From contig DATKVV010000077.1 in NCBI GenBank assembly GCA_035529895.1, forward strand, positions 49,134-113,133: DNA of 64,000 nucleotides, in the 5' to 3' direction. Below are positions 44,437-52,342 of the stretch, one piece after another (the stretch's first letter is position 1; the number at the start of each line of letters is the position of its first letter). Below the pieces are notes generated by a model. It did no database searches. It had not been told where the DNA came from and saw nothing but the letters and a program-made list of their open reading frames with translations. The position numbers and the translations under genes were made by a program. Origin of the DNA: JAUWKC01 sp035529895 (GTDB taxonomy: Bacteria > Planctomycetota > Phycisphaerae > Sedimentisphaerales > Anaerobacaceae).

Positions 44437-44605
44437 GACCGTGGTGGGCTGCTTTCTGCCGTGGGGCGTGGTCCGGTCAGGCAGCGGCTCACGTCCGGAA
44501 AGGCCGTGGGGGGCGTAAGGCCGTATCAGAAAACGTAAGGCCTTGCCCGAGAGCGCAATGGTTGGTTCTGCATCATTAAGCGTTTGTGGGCCGGGCAAAT
44601 AAGCA
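44437..44605 (+). ncRNA. Candidate structured RNA between hisH and glmS
   Basis: A GC-rich stretch of about 170 bases, with its own promoter and no reading frame. CCGGACC near its start pairs exactly with GGTCCGG some 33 bases on. A second stem joins AAGGCC (44517-44522) with GGCCTT (44539-44544). A third joins TTGCCCG (44543-44549) with CGGGCAA (44592-44598). CGTAAGGCC occurs twice. The size is in the range of 6S RNA, but no family consensus could be matched. SRP RNA was considered (GGTCAGG and TCCGGAA are present) but the tip loop is not right. It ends before the separate glmS promoter. Confidence 0.35.
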
Positions 44606-44635
44606 TACTTGATATGACTGTTAAGCAGAATCGAT

Positions 44636-44664
44636 TTGTCAAATCGGCCAGATACTTTTATAAT
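44636..44664 (+). promoter_or_regulatory. Promoter of glmS
   Basis: TTGTCA (44636-44641), 17 bases, TATAAT (44659-44664). One mismatch in total. The leader would be about 83 bases. No glmS ribozyme core was recognised in it. Confidence 0.75.
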
Positions 44665-44753
44665 GCCCCGAGCATGGCAGCGGGCTGCAGGACGATGCTC
44701 TTCTTTTTGCTCTTGTATTGCTTCTTGGGTGTTTGTGGTTCAGGAAGATACTA

Positions 44754-46622
44754 ATGTGCGGGATAGTGGCTTATCTGGGTAATAAAGTTGCGCAGCCGAT
44801 TCTGGTAGAAGGCTTAAAGCGGCTGGAGTATCGAGGCTACGATTCGGCAGGTGTGGCTCTGCTGGGCGGCGGCGCGATAAGGGTCAAAAAAACCAGCGGC
44901 AGAATCAGCGCCCTGGAACAGATTCTGGATGAGCCCGACAGCCGGGAGAATCTTGGCTTGGGCCATACGCGATGGGCGACCCATGGCGAGCCCAACATGG
45001 TTAATGCGCATCCGCATTTGGACTGGACCGGCAAAATCGCCGTGGTTCATAACGGCATAATCGAAAACTACGGTACGCTCAAGACCTGGCTGCAAAGCGA
45101 AGGGGCGGTCTTTGCGAGCGAGACCGACACGGAAGTCATAGCGAATCTGATGGGTTATTTCTATGCCAAAGGCGACGAGGCCGAAGGCCGGCGGCAGTCC
45201 GACGGGCAGAACAAATTTGAATGGGCCGTCCAGCGGGCGCTTCACGAACTGCACGGCACCTTCGGGCTTGCTATTGTATGTTCGGATTATCCACGTATGC
45301 TCATTGGCGCAAAGAGGGGAAGCCCCCTGATTTTAGGGGTAGGTGACGATGATTACATCCTGGCTTCGGATGCCGCCGCGATTGTAGAGCACACCGCTCA
45401 GGCTATATACCTGGCCGACAATGAAATGGTTACCGTCGGGGCAGAGGGCTTCTATACTAAAACTATTGATAATATTGCCGTGAGCAAGGACCTTGAGCAG
45501 ATTGAGTTTTCGCTGGACCAGATTGAGCTGGGCAGCTTTCGGCACTACATGCTCAAGGAGATATTCGAGCAGCCCAAGGCCATAAGCACGTGTATGGGCG
45601 GCAGGCTGGATGCGCATAACAAGAGAATCAGGCTCGGCGGGATAGAATCCCATTTCCGGGAGCTGGCACGGGCCCGGCGCTTCATTCTTACAGCGTGCGG
45701 GACCGCCTTCCACGCGGGCCTGGTCGGCGAGTTCCTGTTTGAGCAGTTGGCGCGTGTTCCGGCCGAGACCGAGTACGCCAGCGAGTTTCGGTACCGCAAC
45801 CCCATTATCGAGGATGGCACAGTCGTGCTGGCCATAAGCCAGTCGGGTGAGACTCTCGATACCATGGCGGCGGTGGAGGAGGCAAAGGAACGCGGCGCCA
45901 CGGTGCTGGGCATCGTTAATGTCGTTGGCTCTTCCATCGCCCGGGCCACCGACGCCGGAATATATCTGCACGTCGGGCCCGAAATCGGAGTTGCCAGCAC
46001 GAAAGCCTTTACCGCGCAGGTAGCGGTGCTGACTATGGTGGCCATAGAGCTGGGCAGGAGAAGACATATCAGCAGCGATGAGGCGAGCAGGTGCATTGAC
46101 GAACTTTCACGAATACCCGACAAGATAAGCCGGGTGCTCGAACAGTCAGAGCACATCAAAGAAATCGCCTCGGCCAATATCGAGAGGAACAACTGGCTCT
46201 TTTTGGGTCGCGGGTTTAACTATCCGGTTGCCCTCGAGGGGGCTTTGAAGCTCAAAGAAATAAGCTACATTCACGCCGAGGGTCTTCCCGCGGCGGAAAT
46301 GAAGCATGGGCCCATAGCGCTGATTGTTGACGGTATGCCCGCTGTGTTCATCGCCCCCACCGGCCCGCAGTATGACAAAATCATGGGCAATATCGCAGAG
46401 GTCAAGGCTCGCGGCGGCAGGATTATCGTTGTTGCAACGGAGGGGGACGATAACATCAAACAGCACGCAGACCATTTGATTACGGTCCCCGACGTGCCGG
46501 AGATTTTGCAGCCGATGCTGACCGTTGTGCCGCTGCAGTTGCTGGCGTATCACGCCGCTGTCCTGCGCGGCCACGATGTCGATAAACCCCGGAACCTTGC
46601 CAAGAGTGTTACCGTTGAATGA
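44754..46622 (+). CDS. glmS: Glutamine--fructose-6-phosphate aminotransferase GlmS
   Basis: 622 residues from ATG 44754 (AGGAAGATACTA before it), chosen because the nucleophile Cys must be residue 2 (MCGIVAYLG). Glutaminase domain 1-240 (LEYRGYDSAG, GHTRWATHG, VVHNGIIENY). Two SIS sugar-isomerase domains follow (TACGTAFHAG, SQSGETLDT, LGRGFNYPVALEGALKLKEI), ending in the standard DKPRNLAKSVTVE. It makes glucosamine-6-phosphate for cell-wall and surface sugars. A 10-residue insertion rich in Gly, Arg and Gln (DEAEGRRQSDGQNKFE) is found in the glutaminase domain. The pseudopilin gene follows after 10 bases. Confidence 0.97.
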   Translation: MCGIVAYLGNKVAQPILVEGLKRLEYRGYDSAGVALLGGGAIRVKKTSGRISALEQILDEPDSRENLGLGHTRWATHGEPNMVNAHPHLDWTGKIAVVHNGIIENYGTLKTWLQSEGAVFASETDTEVIANLMGYFYAKGDEAEGRRQSDGQNKFEWAVQRALHELHGTFGLAIVCSDYPRMLIGAKRGSPLILGVGDDDYILASDAAAIVEHTAQAIYLADNEMVTVGAEGFYTKTIDNIAVSKDLEQIEFSLDQIELGSFRHYMLKEIFEQPKAISTCMGGRLDAHNKRIRLGGIESHFRELARARRFILTACGTAFHAGLVGEFLFEQLARVPAETEYASEFRYRNPIIEDGTVVLAISQSGETLDTMAAVEEAKERGATVLGIVNVVGSSIARATDAGIYLHVGPEIGVASTKAFTAQVAVLTMVAIELGRRRHISSDEASRCIDELSRIPDKISRVLEQSEHIKEIASANIERNNWLFLGRGFNYPVALEGALKLKEISYIHAEGLPAAEMKHGPIALIVDGMPAVFIAPTGPQYDKIMGNIAEVKARGGRIIVVATEGDDNIKQHADHLITVPDVPEILQPMLTVVPLQLLAYHAAVLRGHDVDKPRNLAKSVTVE

Positions 46623-46632
46623 GCTGGGTAAA

Positions 46633-47364
46633 ATGAAAACTGAACGCCGAATATCAGGTAGACGCCTGCGTTGCCGCGAAACGCCGCGCCAGTCGCTTCG
46701 AGGGGCCTTTACCCTTATAGAGCTGCTGGTTGTCATATCGGTCATTGCGCTGCTGCTTTCTTTGCTGATACCGGCGCTGGGGAAGGCCCGGTCCGCGGCG
46801 GTCCGCCTTAAGTGCGCGAGCAATCTGAGGCAGATTAATCTGGCGATACAGTTGTATCTTCAGGCCAATGACCAGAAATACCCTTGCGCGGAGGACCCTT
46901 TTCCGGGAGGTTACTTCTTCTGGATGGGGATATGGGGCTCTTTTGTCGAGCCTTACCTGGGGACCACAATCAGCGCCGAGCGGCCTTCGATTATGTCGTG
47001 TCCCGAGAACAGCACTCAGTATGGTTTCAGCTATGCCTACTCGATGACGTTTTATCACAGTGCCGCGCAGATCGACACGATGAATAACCAGGATACGTGG
47101 CTGACGGCCCAGCCCTCGAGCGCCCAGCGAAGTCTGAGCGTGGCCAGGCCTTCCGCCAAGATTCTTGCCGGCGAGTGGTTCAGCAATCACTTCCCGATTG
47201 AAAACGACCAGGGATGGTGGTGCTGGGGCGGGACGCGCTACTATCTGTTTGCCGACGGGGCAGTCGCTTTGCTTGAGGCCGAGGAGATTCGGCCCGCCCG
47301 GGACCAGCTTCCGGACCCGCACCTGACCGTTCACGGAATCAAAGGCGTGGACCTGATACGGTGA
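46633..47364 (+). CDS. Type II secretion/type IV pilin-like protein (pseudopilin)
   Basis: 243 residues from ATG 46633, 10 bases after the glmS stop, with only a weak ribosome site; translation may be coupled to glmS. A 27-residue Arg-rich leader ends at the prepilin cleavage site (RGAFTLIELLVVISVIALLL, cut after the Gly or Ala and methylated on Phe). One hydrophobic helix follows, then LIPALGKARSAAVRLKCASN, a hallmark of planctomycete pseudopilins. The globular domain contains an ADG near the end (FADGAVALLE). Such proteins occur in large numbers in Planctomycetota; the function of most is not established and may concern secretion or surface fibres. It is unusual to find one joined to glmS. 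Confidence 0.85.
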   Translation: MKTERRISGRRLRCRETPRQSLRGAFTLIELLVVISVIALLLSLLIPALGKARSAAVRLKCASNLRQINLAIQLYLQANDQKYPCAEDPFPGGYFFWMGIWGSFVEPYLGTTISAERPSIMSCPENSTQYGFSYAYSMTFYHSAAQIDTMNNQDTWLTAQPSSAQRSLSVARPSAKILAGEWFSNHFPIENDQGWWCWGGTRYYLFADGAVALLEAEEIRPARDQLPDPHLTVHGIKGVDLIR

Positions 47365-47415
47365 CGGCGTGCAGGAGAAGGAACCAACTGTGCTTCGGGC
47401 GCAATTCGAGAACGG

Positions 47416-48084
47416 TTACCGGCTTTCCAAATCGACGCGTGCGAGGACCTTTCGGCATGTGCAGTGACTGCCCAGGTGACACACAGCGAGCGTTGATGGA
47501 GTAAATTGTACTGGAAACGGTCCGTTTTCCATCCGGCCGTATCCTATGGTTATGTGCGGGAAAAAATTCTCAAAGCCTGAGTTTTGCCGATAATTCTGAA
47601 TCCAGCTCAATGTGGGCTGTCCGACCTCCGCAGGGTTATACAGCATCTCTTTGGTCACGTCAGAGCTTAAATATGGCGCGAGTCTTTCCATAATCGCTTC
47701 ATGAAGCGCCTGAAGCTCCTGTGTCTTCTGCAGTTCAAAAACGGATATTTCCTCGCCGACCGAACTGGTTGAAGTCCGAATGCCGATGACCGTTAGTCGC
47801 GACAGCGAAGTTTTCTCTGCGATTTGCTCGACGACTTTCTTTATTTCAGGGATGTCCCTTTCATCGATGCACCCCATGGCCAAAGAAATATGGGGCAGGC
47901 ATGTTTGTTTATTCAGGACTATTTTCTCTCCGCATTGCCTGACCAGCTCGCCGTTGGCTTCAATTGCTTTGTTTGTCATCGCCTCATCGGGAAGCAACAC
48001 CACATCGACTGCTTTTTTGCCCATATTTATTCGAACCGCCAAAGCGTTATTGTCCGGCCTCAATTTCTGCTGCGACTTGTTCAT
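47416..48084 (-). CDS. 2H phosphoesterase (2'-5' RNA ligase-like) protein
   Basis: 222 residues from ATG 48084. Two H-x-S/T motifs, one in each half, are the signature of the 2H phosphoesterase fold: LPHISLAMG at about 64-72 and FPHITIGYG at about 175-183. Such enzymes open 2',3'-cyclic phosphates or act on 2'-5' linkages in RNA; LigT and CPDase are known relatives. The first 38 bases of the gene overlap the end of the symporter gene in another frame, so translation is likely coupled. A C-terminal tail has two Cys (CHLGSHCTC). Substrate unknown. Confidence 0.82.
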   Translation of the reverse strand: MNKSQQKLRPDNNALAVRINMGKKAVDVVLLPDEAMTNKAIEANGELVRQCGEKIVLNKQTCLPHISLAMGCIDERDIPEIKKVVEQIAEKTSLSRLTVIGIRTSTSSVGEEISVFELQKTQELQALHEAIMERLAPYLSSDVTKEMLYNPAEVGQPTLSWIQNYRQNSGFENFFPHITIGYGRMENGPFPVQFTPSTLAVCHLGSHCTCRKVLARVDLESR

Positions 48085-49516
48085 ATTGTCTCAAGACCCG
48101 CTGGTTTTTCTGTCTGATTATCATGCTGACCAGGCAAATCGTCAGACAATTGCAGATAAAGCCGGGAACGATTTCATACATATACTGGTCCAGCCGGACC
48201 AGCTTCCACGCCGCCAGCACGACCGTCCCGGTCACCATCCCCGCCAGGACAGCCTGCCAGCTGGTCCTGCGCGAAAACAGCGCAGCGAGCACCGCCGGCC
48301 CAAAGGCCGCCCCGAATCCGCCCCATGCATGGGCGACTATGTCCAGGATGGTCTCGTCCGAGGTAAGCGCCAGAACCAGTGCTATGGCCGAGATTATGAT
48401 TACGCAGATTCTACCGACGATAATGACCTGTTTTTGCGAGGCATTTTTCTTTACGGCTTTCTGATAAAAATCTTCCGTCAAGGCCGACGAGCTGACCAGA
48501 AGCTGCGAGTCGATAGTTGACATAATAGCGGACAGAATCGCCGCCAGCATAATCCCCGCCAGCCACGGGTGCATCACCCGGCCAATCATATAGATAAAGA
48601 CCTTTTCCTGCTCGCCGTCGGTTAAATTCGCGAACATGCCGATGCCGATCAGGCCGATGACAACCGCCCCGCCCAGCGAGAAGAAAACCCAGATGATGGC
48701 TATAGTCATCGACTCGCCCAGCTTCTTTATCGATTTGACGCTCATAAATCGCGCCAGGATGTGCGGCTGACCGAAATATCCGAGGCCCCACGCCGCCGCC
48801 GAGATTATCGTCAAAACCGGAAACCCCCCGCCCTGAGGAATCAAACTTGCCGATACTTTTTTCATTGCCATTGCCTCTCTTATACCCGCAACCCCTCCTG
48901 AATGAAAATATGCGACCGTCGGCACCACTATCAGCGCCAGCACCATTAGCGTGCCCTGAAACAGGTCCGTCCAGCACACCGCCAGAAACCCTCCCAAAAA
49001 GGTGTACGCGATGATTACGGCCCCACCGATGATTACCGCCTCGTTGTATGGGACTTCGAAGGTCGACTCGAACAGTTTGCCCGTCGCCACCAGTCCGGAT
49101 GCTGCGTATATGGTGAAGAATATCAGAATGATTATGGCCGAAACTGTCCGCAAAAGGCCGCTCGGGTCCCCGAACCTCTGCTCAAAAAAGCACGGCAGGG
49201 TAATCGTATCGGTTCTCTGCGTATAAATCCGCAGTCGTGCCGCCACCAGCTTCCAGTTGAGGACCGTGCCTATGAAAAGTCCTATCGCTATCCATGTCTT
49301 CGCCATTCCCCCGAGGTAAATAGCGCCGGGCAGGCCCATCAAGAGCCACCCGCTCATATCGCTCGCCTGGGCCGAAAGCGCCGTCACCCACGCCCCCATC
49401 CCTCGACCGCCCAGCAGATAATCCTCTATGCTCACGGACTTGCGGTAGAAATAAAGCCCTATGCCGAGCATGAATATGAAGTACACAATAAACGTAACTG
49501 TAGTTGGAACCGACAC
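48047..49516 (-). CDS. Sodium/proline symporter family (PutP-type) transporter
   Basis: 489 residues if started at GTG 49516, which has AAAAGGACC before it and places VSVPTTVTFIVYF exactly where PutP begins. An earlier TTG (49573) is in frame. Thirteen membrane helices. PutP hallmarks: YLLGGRGMGAWVTALSAQAS, DMSGWLLMGLPGAIYLGG, NWKLVAARLR, and the Na-binding helix region SAIMSTIDSQLLVSSSALTE. It imports proline or a related solute with sodium. The 2H phosphoesterase gene starts within its last 13 codons. Substrate within the family is not certain. Confidence 0.9.
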   Translation of the reverse strand: MSVPTTVTFIVYFIFMLGIGLYFYRKSVSIEDYLLGGRGMGAWVTALSAQASDMSGWLLMGLPGAIYLGGMAKTWIAIGLFIGTVLNWKLVAARLRIYTQRTDTITLPCFFEQRFGDPSGLLRTVSAIIILIFFTIYAASGLVATGKLFESTFEVPYNEAVIIGGAVIIAYTFLGGFLAVCWTDLFQGTLMVLALIVVPTVAYFHSGGVAGIREAMAMKKVSASLIPQGGGFPVLTIISAAAWGLGYFGQPHILARFMSVKSIKKLGESMTIAIIWVFFSLGGAVVIGLIGIGMFANLTDGEQEKVFIYMIGRVMHPWLAGIMLAAILSAIMSTIDSQLLVSSSALTEDFYQKAVKKNASQKQVIIVGRICVIIISAIALVLALTSDETILDIVAHAWGGFGAAFGPAVLAALFSRRTSWQAVLAGMVTGTVVLAAWKLVRLDQYMYEIVPGFICNCLTICLVSMIIRQKNQRVLRQYEQVAAEIEAGQ

Positions 49517-49694
49517 GGCTAATGGTCCTTTTGTTTTTGTCTTCCATTCTATATGGCCGGCGCTTTGCTTCAAATAACTTTTACCTGTCTATGAGGGCTG
49601 CTTTTTGGACCGAAATTTTGCTTCCTTTTGGAGCGGTTATTGTGTATTATCCTCGCGCCGGTGGTTTGGAGAAGGCAGGGACGTTGACGTATCG

Positions 49695-50570
49695 ATGGGA
49701 AAGCAGCGAAAAGCTTATTTCTACGCATCGGGCGCCGTCTTGTTGTGGTCTACGGTCGCCTCCGCTTTCAAGATTTCTTTGGCTTATTTGAATGTTTTGC
49801 CGCTGCTGTTTTACGCCTCAATCGTCTCGACAGCCGTGCTCTTTTGCCTCTTATTGTTCTCGAAAAAACTGCCCTCACTAAAATCTCTGGCGGGAAAAGA
49901 CTATTTGCGTTCGGCGTTTCTTGGACTTCTTAACCCTTTCCTGTATTACCTTGTTCTGTTGAAAGCGTACTCCCTGCTGCACGCGCAGGAAGCTCTGACG
50001 CTGAATTTCGTTTGGCCGATAATGCTGGTTTTATTGTCGATACCGCTGCTCCGGCAGAAAATTGGAGCCAGAAGCGTTCTGGCGGTGGTTATCAGTTTTG
50101 CCGGCGTTCTTGTTATTGCCACGCGAGGCGACGTCCTCGGGTTCAGATTTACAAATGTCCCCGGCGTGCTGCTGGCTGTAGGAAGCTCGGTAATCTGGGC
50201 CCTGTTCTGGATTTACAGCATAAAAGACGGGGGCGACGAGCTCGTCAGGTTGTTTCTCAACTTCGTATTCGGAGCCTGTTTCACATTCATTGCCGCTTTG
50301 CTTTTCTGCAGGCCGCAAATTCCAGGCGTCAAGGCAGTTCTTGGTGCCGTCTATATTGGCTTGTTCGAAATGGGGATTACGTTCTTTCTCTGGATGAGGG
50401 CCTTGAAGCTGTCGGCGACAACGGCCCCCGTCGCGAACCTGATTTATTTAGTGCCGTTTCTTTCCGTCACGGTTATTCATTTTGCCGTTGGTGAGGAAAT
50501 CTTTTTCTCAACCATAATGGGCCTGATTTTGATTGTGGCGGGTATAGTCCTGCAGAAATTATGGGCCTGA
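49695..50570 (+). CDS. EamA/DMT family transporter
   Basis: 291 residues from ATG 49695; an in-frame start 30 codons upstream lacks the family pattern. Ten membrane helices in two EamA halves: ASGAVLLWSTVASAFKISLA at the start of half one with LKAYSLLHAQEALTLNFVWP, and VPGVLLAVGSSVIWALFWIY at the start of half two with RALKLSATTAPVANLIYLVP. Members export or exchange amino acids, nucleotides or other metabolites, and sequence does not tell which. It faces the symporter gene divergently and the PLD-like gene converges on its end, 6 bases away. Confidence 0.9.
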   Translation: MGKQRKAYFYASGAVLLWSTVASAFKISLAYLNVLPLLFYASIVSTAVLFCLLLFSKKLPSLKSLAGKDYLRSAFLGLLNPFLYYLVLLKAYSLLHAQEALTLNFVWPIMLVLLSIPLLRQKIGARSVLAVVISFAGVLVIATRGDVLGFRFTNVPGVLLAVGSSVIWALFWIYSIKDGGDELVRLFLNFVFGACFTFIAALLFCRPQIPGVKAVLGAVYIGLFEMGITFFLWMRALKLSATTAPVANLIYLVPFLSVTVIHFAVGEEIFFSTIMGLILIVAGIVLQKLWA

Positions 50571-50576
50571 TTGCCC

Positions 50577-51101
50577 TCAGCCCAGGATGTCCTTGTAGTC
50601 TGCGCAGAATTTCTTTCTTTTGCAGTTGCGGCAGTGAGTCCCTCTCCAGATGTTGTCGAACTGCTCCATTATTTTTCCGACGATTTTTTGGTCGTCGGTA
50701 ATGATACCGGCCTCGAAATTTCTCTTGTGCTCGCTCTTGGCTCCCATGCCGGCGCCGGTCAGGTTGGCGCTTCCGATATATGCGAACACCCCGTCAATTA
50801 CTGCGGCCTTAAGATGCACCCTCGGACATAAGATGCGCTCCATCCCCTTTATCAGGTTCGGGTACCGGTCGAAATCCCTGCGAAACGCCCGCCCGGGCTC
50901 TTTCGCGTGCAGCAGTCGTATCTCCACCTTTGTTTCAATCAGGTCGGACAAAATCTCCACAAACGGCGCCATTTTCCCGTCCTTGTCCACGTGGAGGTCC
51001 TTCAGGTCGGACGTTGCCAGCCAGACGAACCTGCGCGCCTTGACGATTTGCCTGCAAATCACTTGTTCATATATGTCCCTGTCCGCAATGAACTCAATCA
51101 T
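50577..51101 (-). CDS. Phospholipase D-like protein with C-terminal Cys cluster
   Basis: 174 residues from ATG 51101, which overlaps the stop of the flavoprotein gene by one base (TAATG). A single HKD motif is present: HLKAAVIDGVFAYIGSANLT at about 95-115 with H-x-K-x4-D. Single-HKD proteins work as dimers and include nucleases such as Nuc as well as lipid-acting enzymes. The last 20 residues carry three Cys (HCRNCKRKKFC) in a C-x2-C-x5-C arrangement that could bind zinc or an Fe-S cluster. Translationally coupled to an Fe-S flavoprotein, it may belong to a redox or damage response (inference). No signal peptide. Confidence 0.8.
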   Translation of the reverse strand: MIEFIADRDIYEQVICRQIVKARRFVWLATSDLKDLHVDKDGKMAPFVEILSDLIETKVEIRLLHAKEPGRAFRRDFDRYPNLIKGMERILCPRVHLKAAVIDGVFAYIGSANLTGAGMGAKSEHKRNFEAGIITDDQKIVGKIMEQFDNIWRGTHCRNCKRKKFCADYKDILG

Positions 51102-51727
51102 TAATCATCCCCGTCAAGCCTGCGTGACAATACCAGTTTCCTCCCCGCCTCGTGTGCCTTTCTCAATGCCTTCTCATTGAGCCTTTGTTCTTTATTCGTG
51201 GCGGTCAGCCCAAAGTATAGTTTCTTCACTACCTTGGCGCCCATGGCCCTTGCCGCCGCCTTCATAACCCCCAGTGCGTTTGGCATCAGAATCCTTCCGA
51301 TACACGCCGGACACGCGCTGGAAGTGATTATCACTGCTTTTTTGCCCGGTTTCTTTGTCCTGGGTCTCGGCGCCGCCGCGCCCCAGGGCCAGTAAGCGAA
51401 GCCAACCAGCCGCTCGACGAACCTTTTCGTAATCGCTGTCACTGTGAAGAAGTTTATGGGCGAGCCAAGCACAATACCGTCGGATGTTTCGATTTCCTTC
51501 AATATCTCTTCGAGGTCGTCGTTTTGCACACATTTGCCTCTCGCCACGTCCTGTTCCTGCGTGCACGACCGGCAGTTTGTGCAAAATTCGATGTGCTTGT
51601 CGAGCAGGTATATCTTGTTCGTCCGGGCTCCCGCTGCTTCCGCCCCTTCAAGCACTGCCGAAACAGCGCTGTCTATAATGTGCCCCTTGCGATAACTGCC
51701 AACGATTCCAACTACCTTCTTGGTCAT
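51101..51727 (-). CDS. Flavodoxin-fold NAD(P)H-dependent FMN reductase, Fe-S flavoprotein-like
   Basis: 208 residues. Flavodoxin-like start VVGIVGSYRKGHIIDSAVSA (FMN phosphate loop), then CTNCRSCTQEQDVARGKC, a compact Cys cluster like that of archaeal-type iron-sulfur flavoproteins, then DGIVLGSPINFFTVTAITKR (the FMN-ring loop). In relatives the cluster passes electrons between FMN and a partner in anaerobic metabolism or oxygen defence. A second Cys pair (SSACPACIG) is further on. The PLD-like gene starts inside its stop codon. The rubrerythrin-like gene is 37 bases upstream on the same strand, so all three probably form one oxygen-response unit (inference). Confidence 0.87.
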   Translation of the reverse strand: MTKKVVGIVGSYRKGHIIDSAVSAVLEGAEAAGARTNKIYLLDKHIEFCTNCRSCTQEQDVARGKCVQNDDLEEILKEIETSDGIVLGSPINFFTVTAITKRFVERLVGFAYWPWGAAAPRPRTKKPGKKAVIITSSACPACIGRILMPNALGVMKAAARAMGAKVVKKLYFGLTATNKEQRLNEKALRKAHEAGRKLVLSRRLDGDD

Positions 51728-51764
51728 GCCTTGCTCTTTCTGTCAAAGTGCAATCGTCCGGACC

Positions 51765-52217
51765 TTAGTCCTCTTTCAGAATTATGTCATCGTATTCAAT
51801 TTCAAAACGCAGCTTATGCTTGGCTTCTTCCTGTGCCAGCGCCAAAAACATCTCCGTCAGTTCTTCCGCCTCCGCTGCCCCCGCCAGGTCGATATAGAGT
51901 CGGTACGAAACTTTTTCTTTTCTCATGGCGACGACGAGCACATCGGCGTAGCTCATATCCGACCTAATTTCTTCCTCCACAACATAATCGGCGATTTCAA
52001 GGCTCTGCACCTGTTCCTCCTTGAGCTTAATCTGGCCACCTTTGACCGCTTCAAGCTTCATCTTGTGCCCGAGCTCCTCTATTGCGAACTCTTCAAAGAC
52101 TTCGCGCATCGCCGGACTACCCATTCGCTGGGCCAATTCCGTATAGAACTTGTTCGCTTCAACCTCTCTGGCAATCGCAAAATCCAGAATCTCGTCCACC
52201 GAACCGAATCGTTTCAT
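51765..52217 (-). CDS. Rubrerythrin/ferritin-like di-iron protein
   Basis: 150 residues from ATG 52217 (AGAGGAGCTGCAA before it). Four-helix bundle with the two expected metal motifs: E in AREVEANKFY with ExxH in EELGHK, and E in MRKEKVSYRLY with ExxH in EEAKHK. There is no rubredoxin-type C-terminal domain, so it is the short 'erythrin' kind. Relatives reduce peroxide or bind iron in anaerobes. It is the first gene of a three-gene set with the Fe-S flavoprotein, which could provide electrons. Confidence 0.88.
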   Translation of the reverse strand: MKRFGSVDEILDFAIAREVEANKFYTELAQRMGSPAMREVFEEFAIEELGHKMKLEAVKGGQIKLKEEQVQSLEIADYVVEEEIRSDMSYADVLVVAMRKEKVSYRLYIDLAGAAEAEELTEMFLALAQEEAKHKLRFEIEYDDIILKED

Positions 52218-52342
52218 TTGCAGCTCCTCTTTTATTGTTGATTGCCTTATCGCAGTTCTGCCGCCCCATTAGAATCTTGTGCTTCAATTTCAATTGCTGA
52301 TGCCTATGGGCGCGGTGCCTGATTTTACCCCCCGATTCGTGT

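Noticed and set aside
44437..44560. SRP (4.5S-type) RNA
   Set aside because: GGTCAGG and TCCGGAA occur, but they are separated by extra bases and the tip reads CCGGAAAGG instead of CCGGAAGG with the AGCAG side; the expected single long hairpin does not form.
44671..44753. glmS ribozyme upstream of glmS
   Set aside because: The leader after the promoter is only about 83 bases and shows none of the conserved glmS ribozyme core segments.
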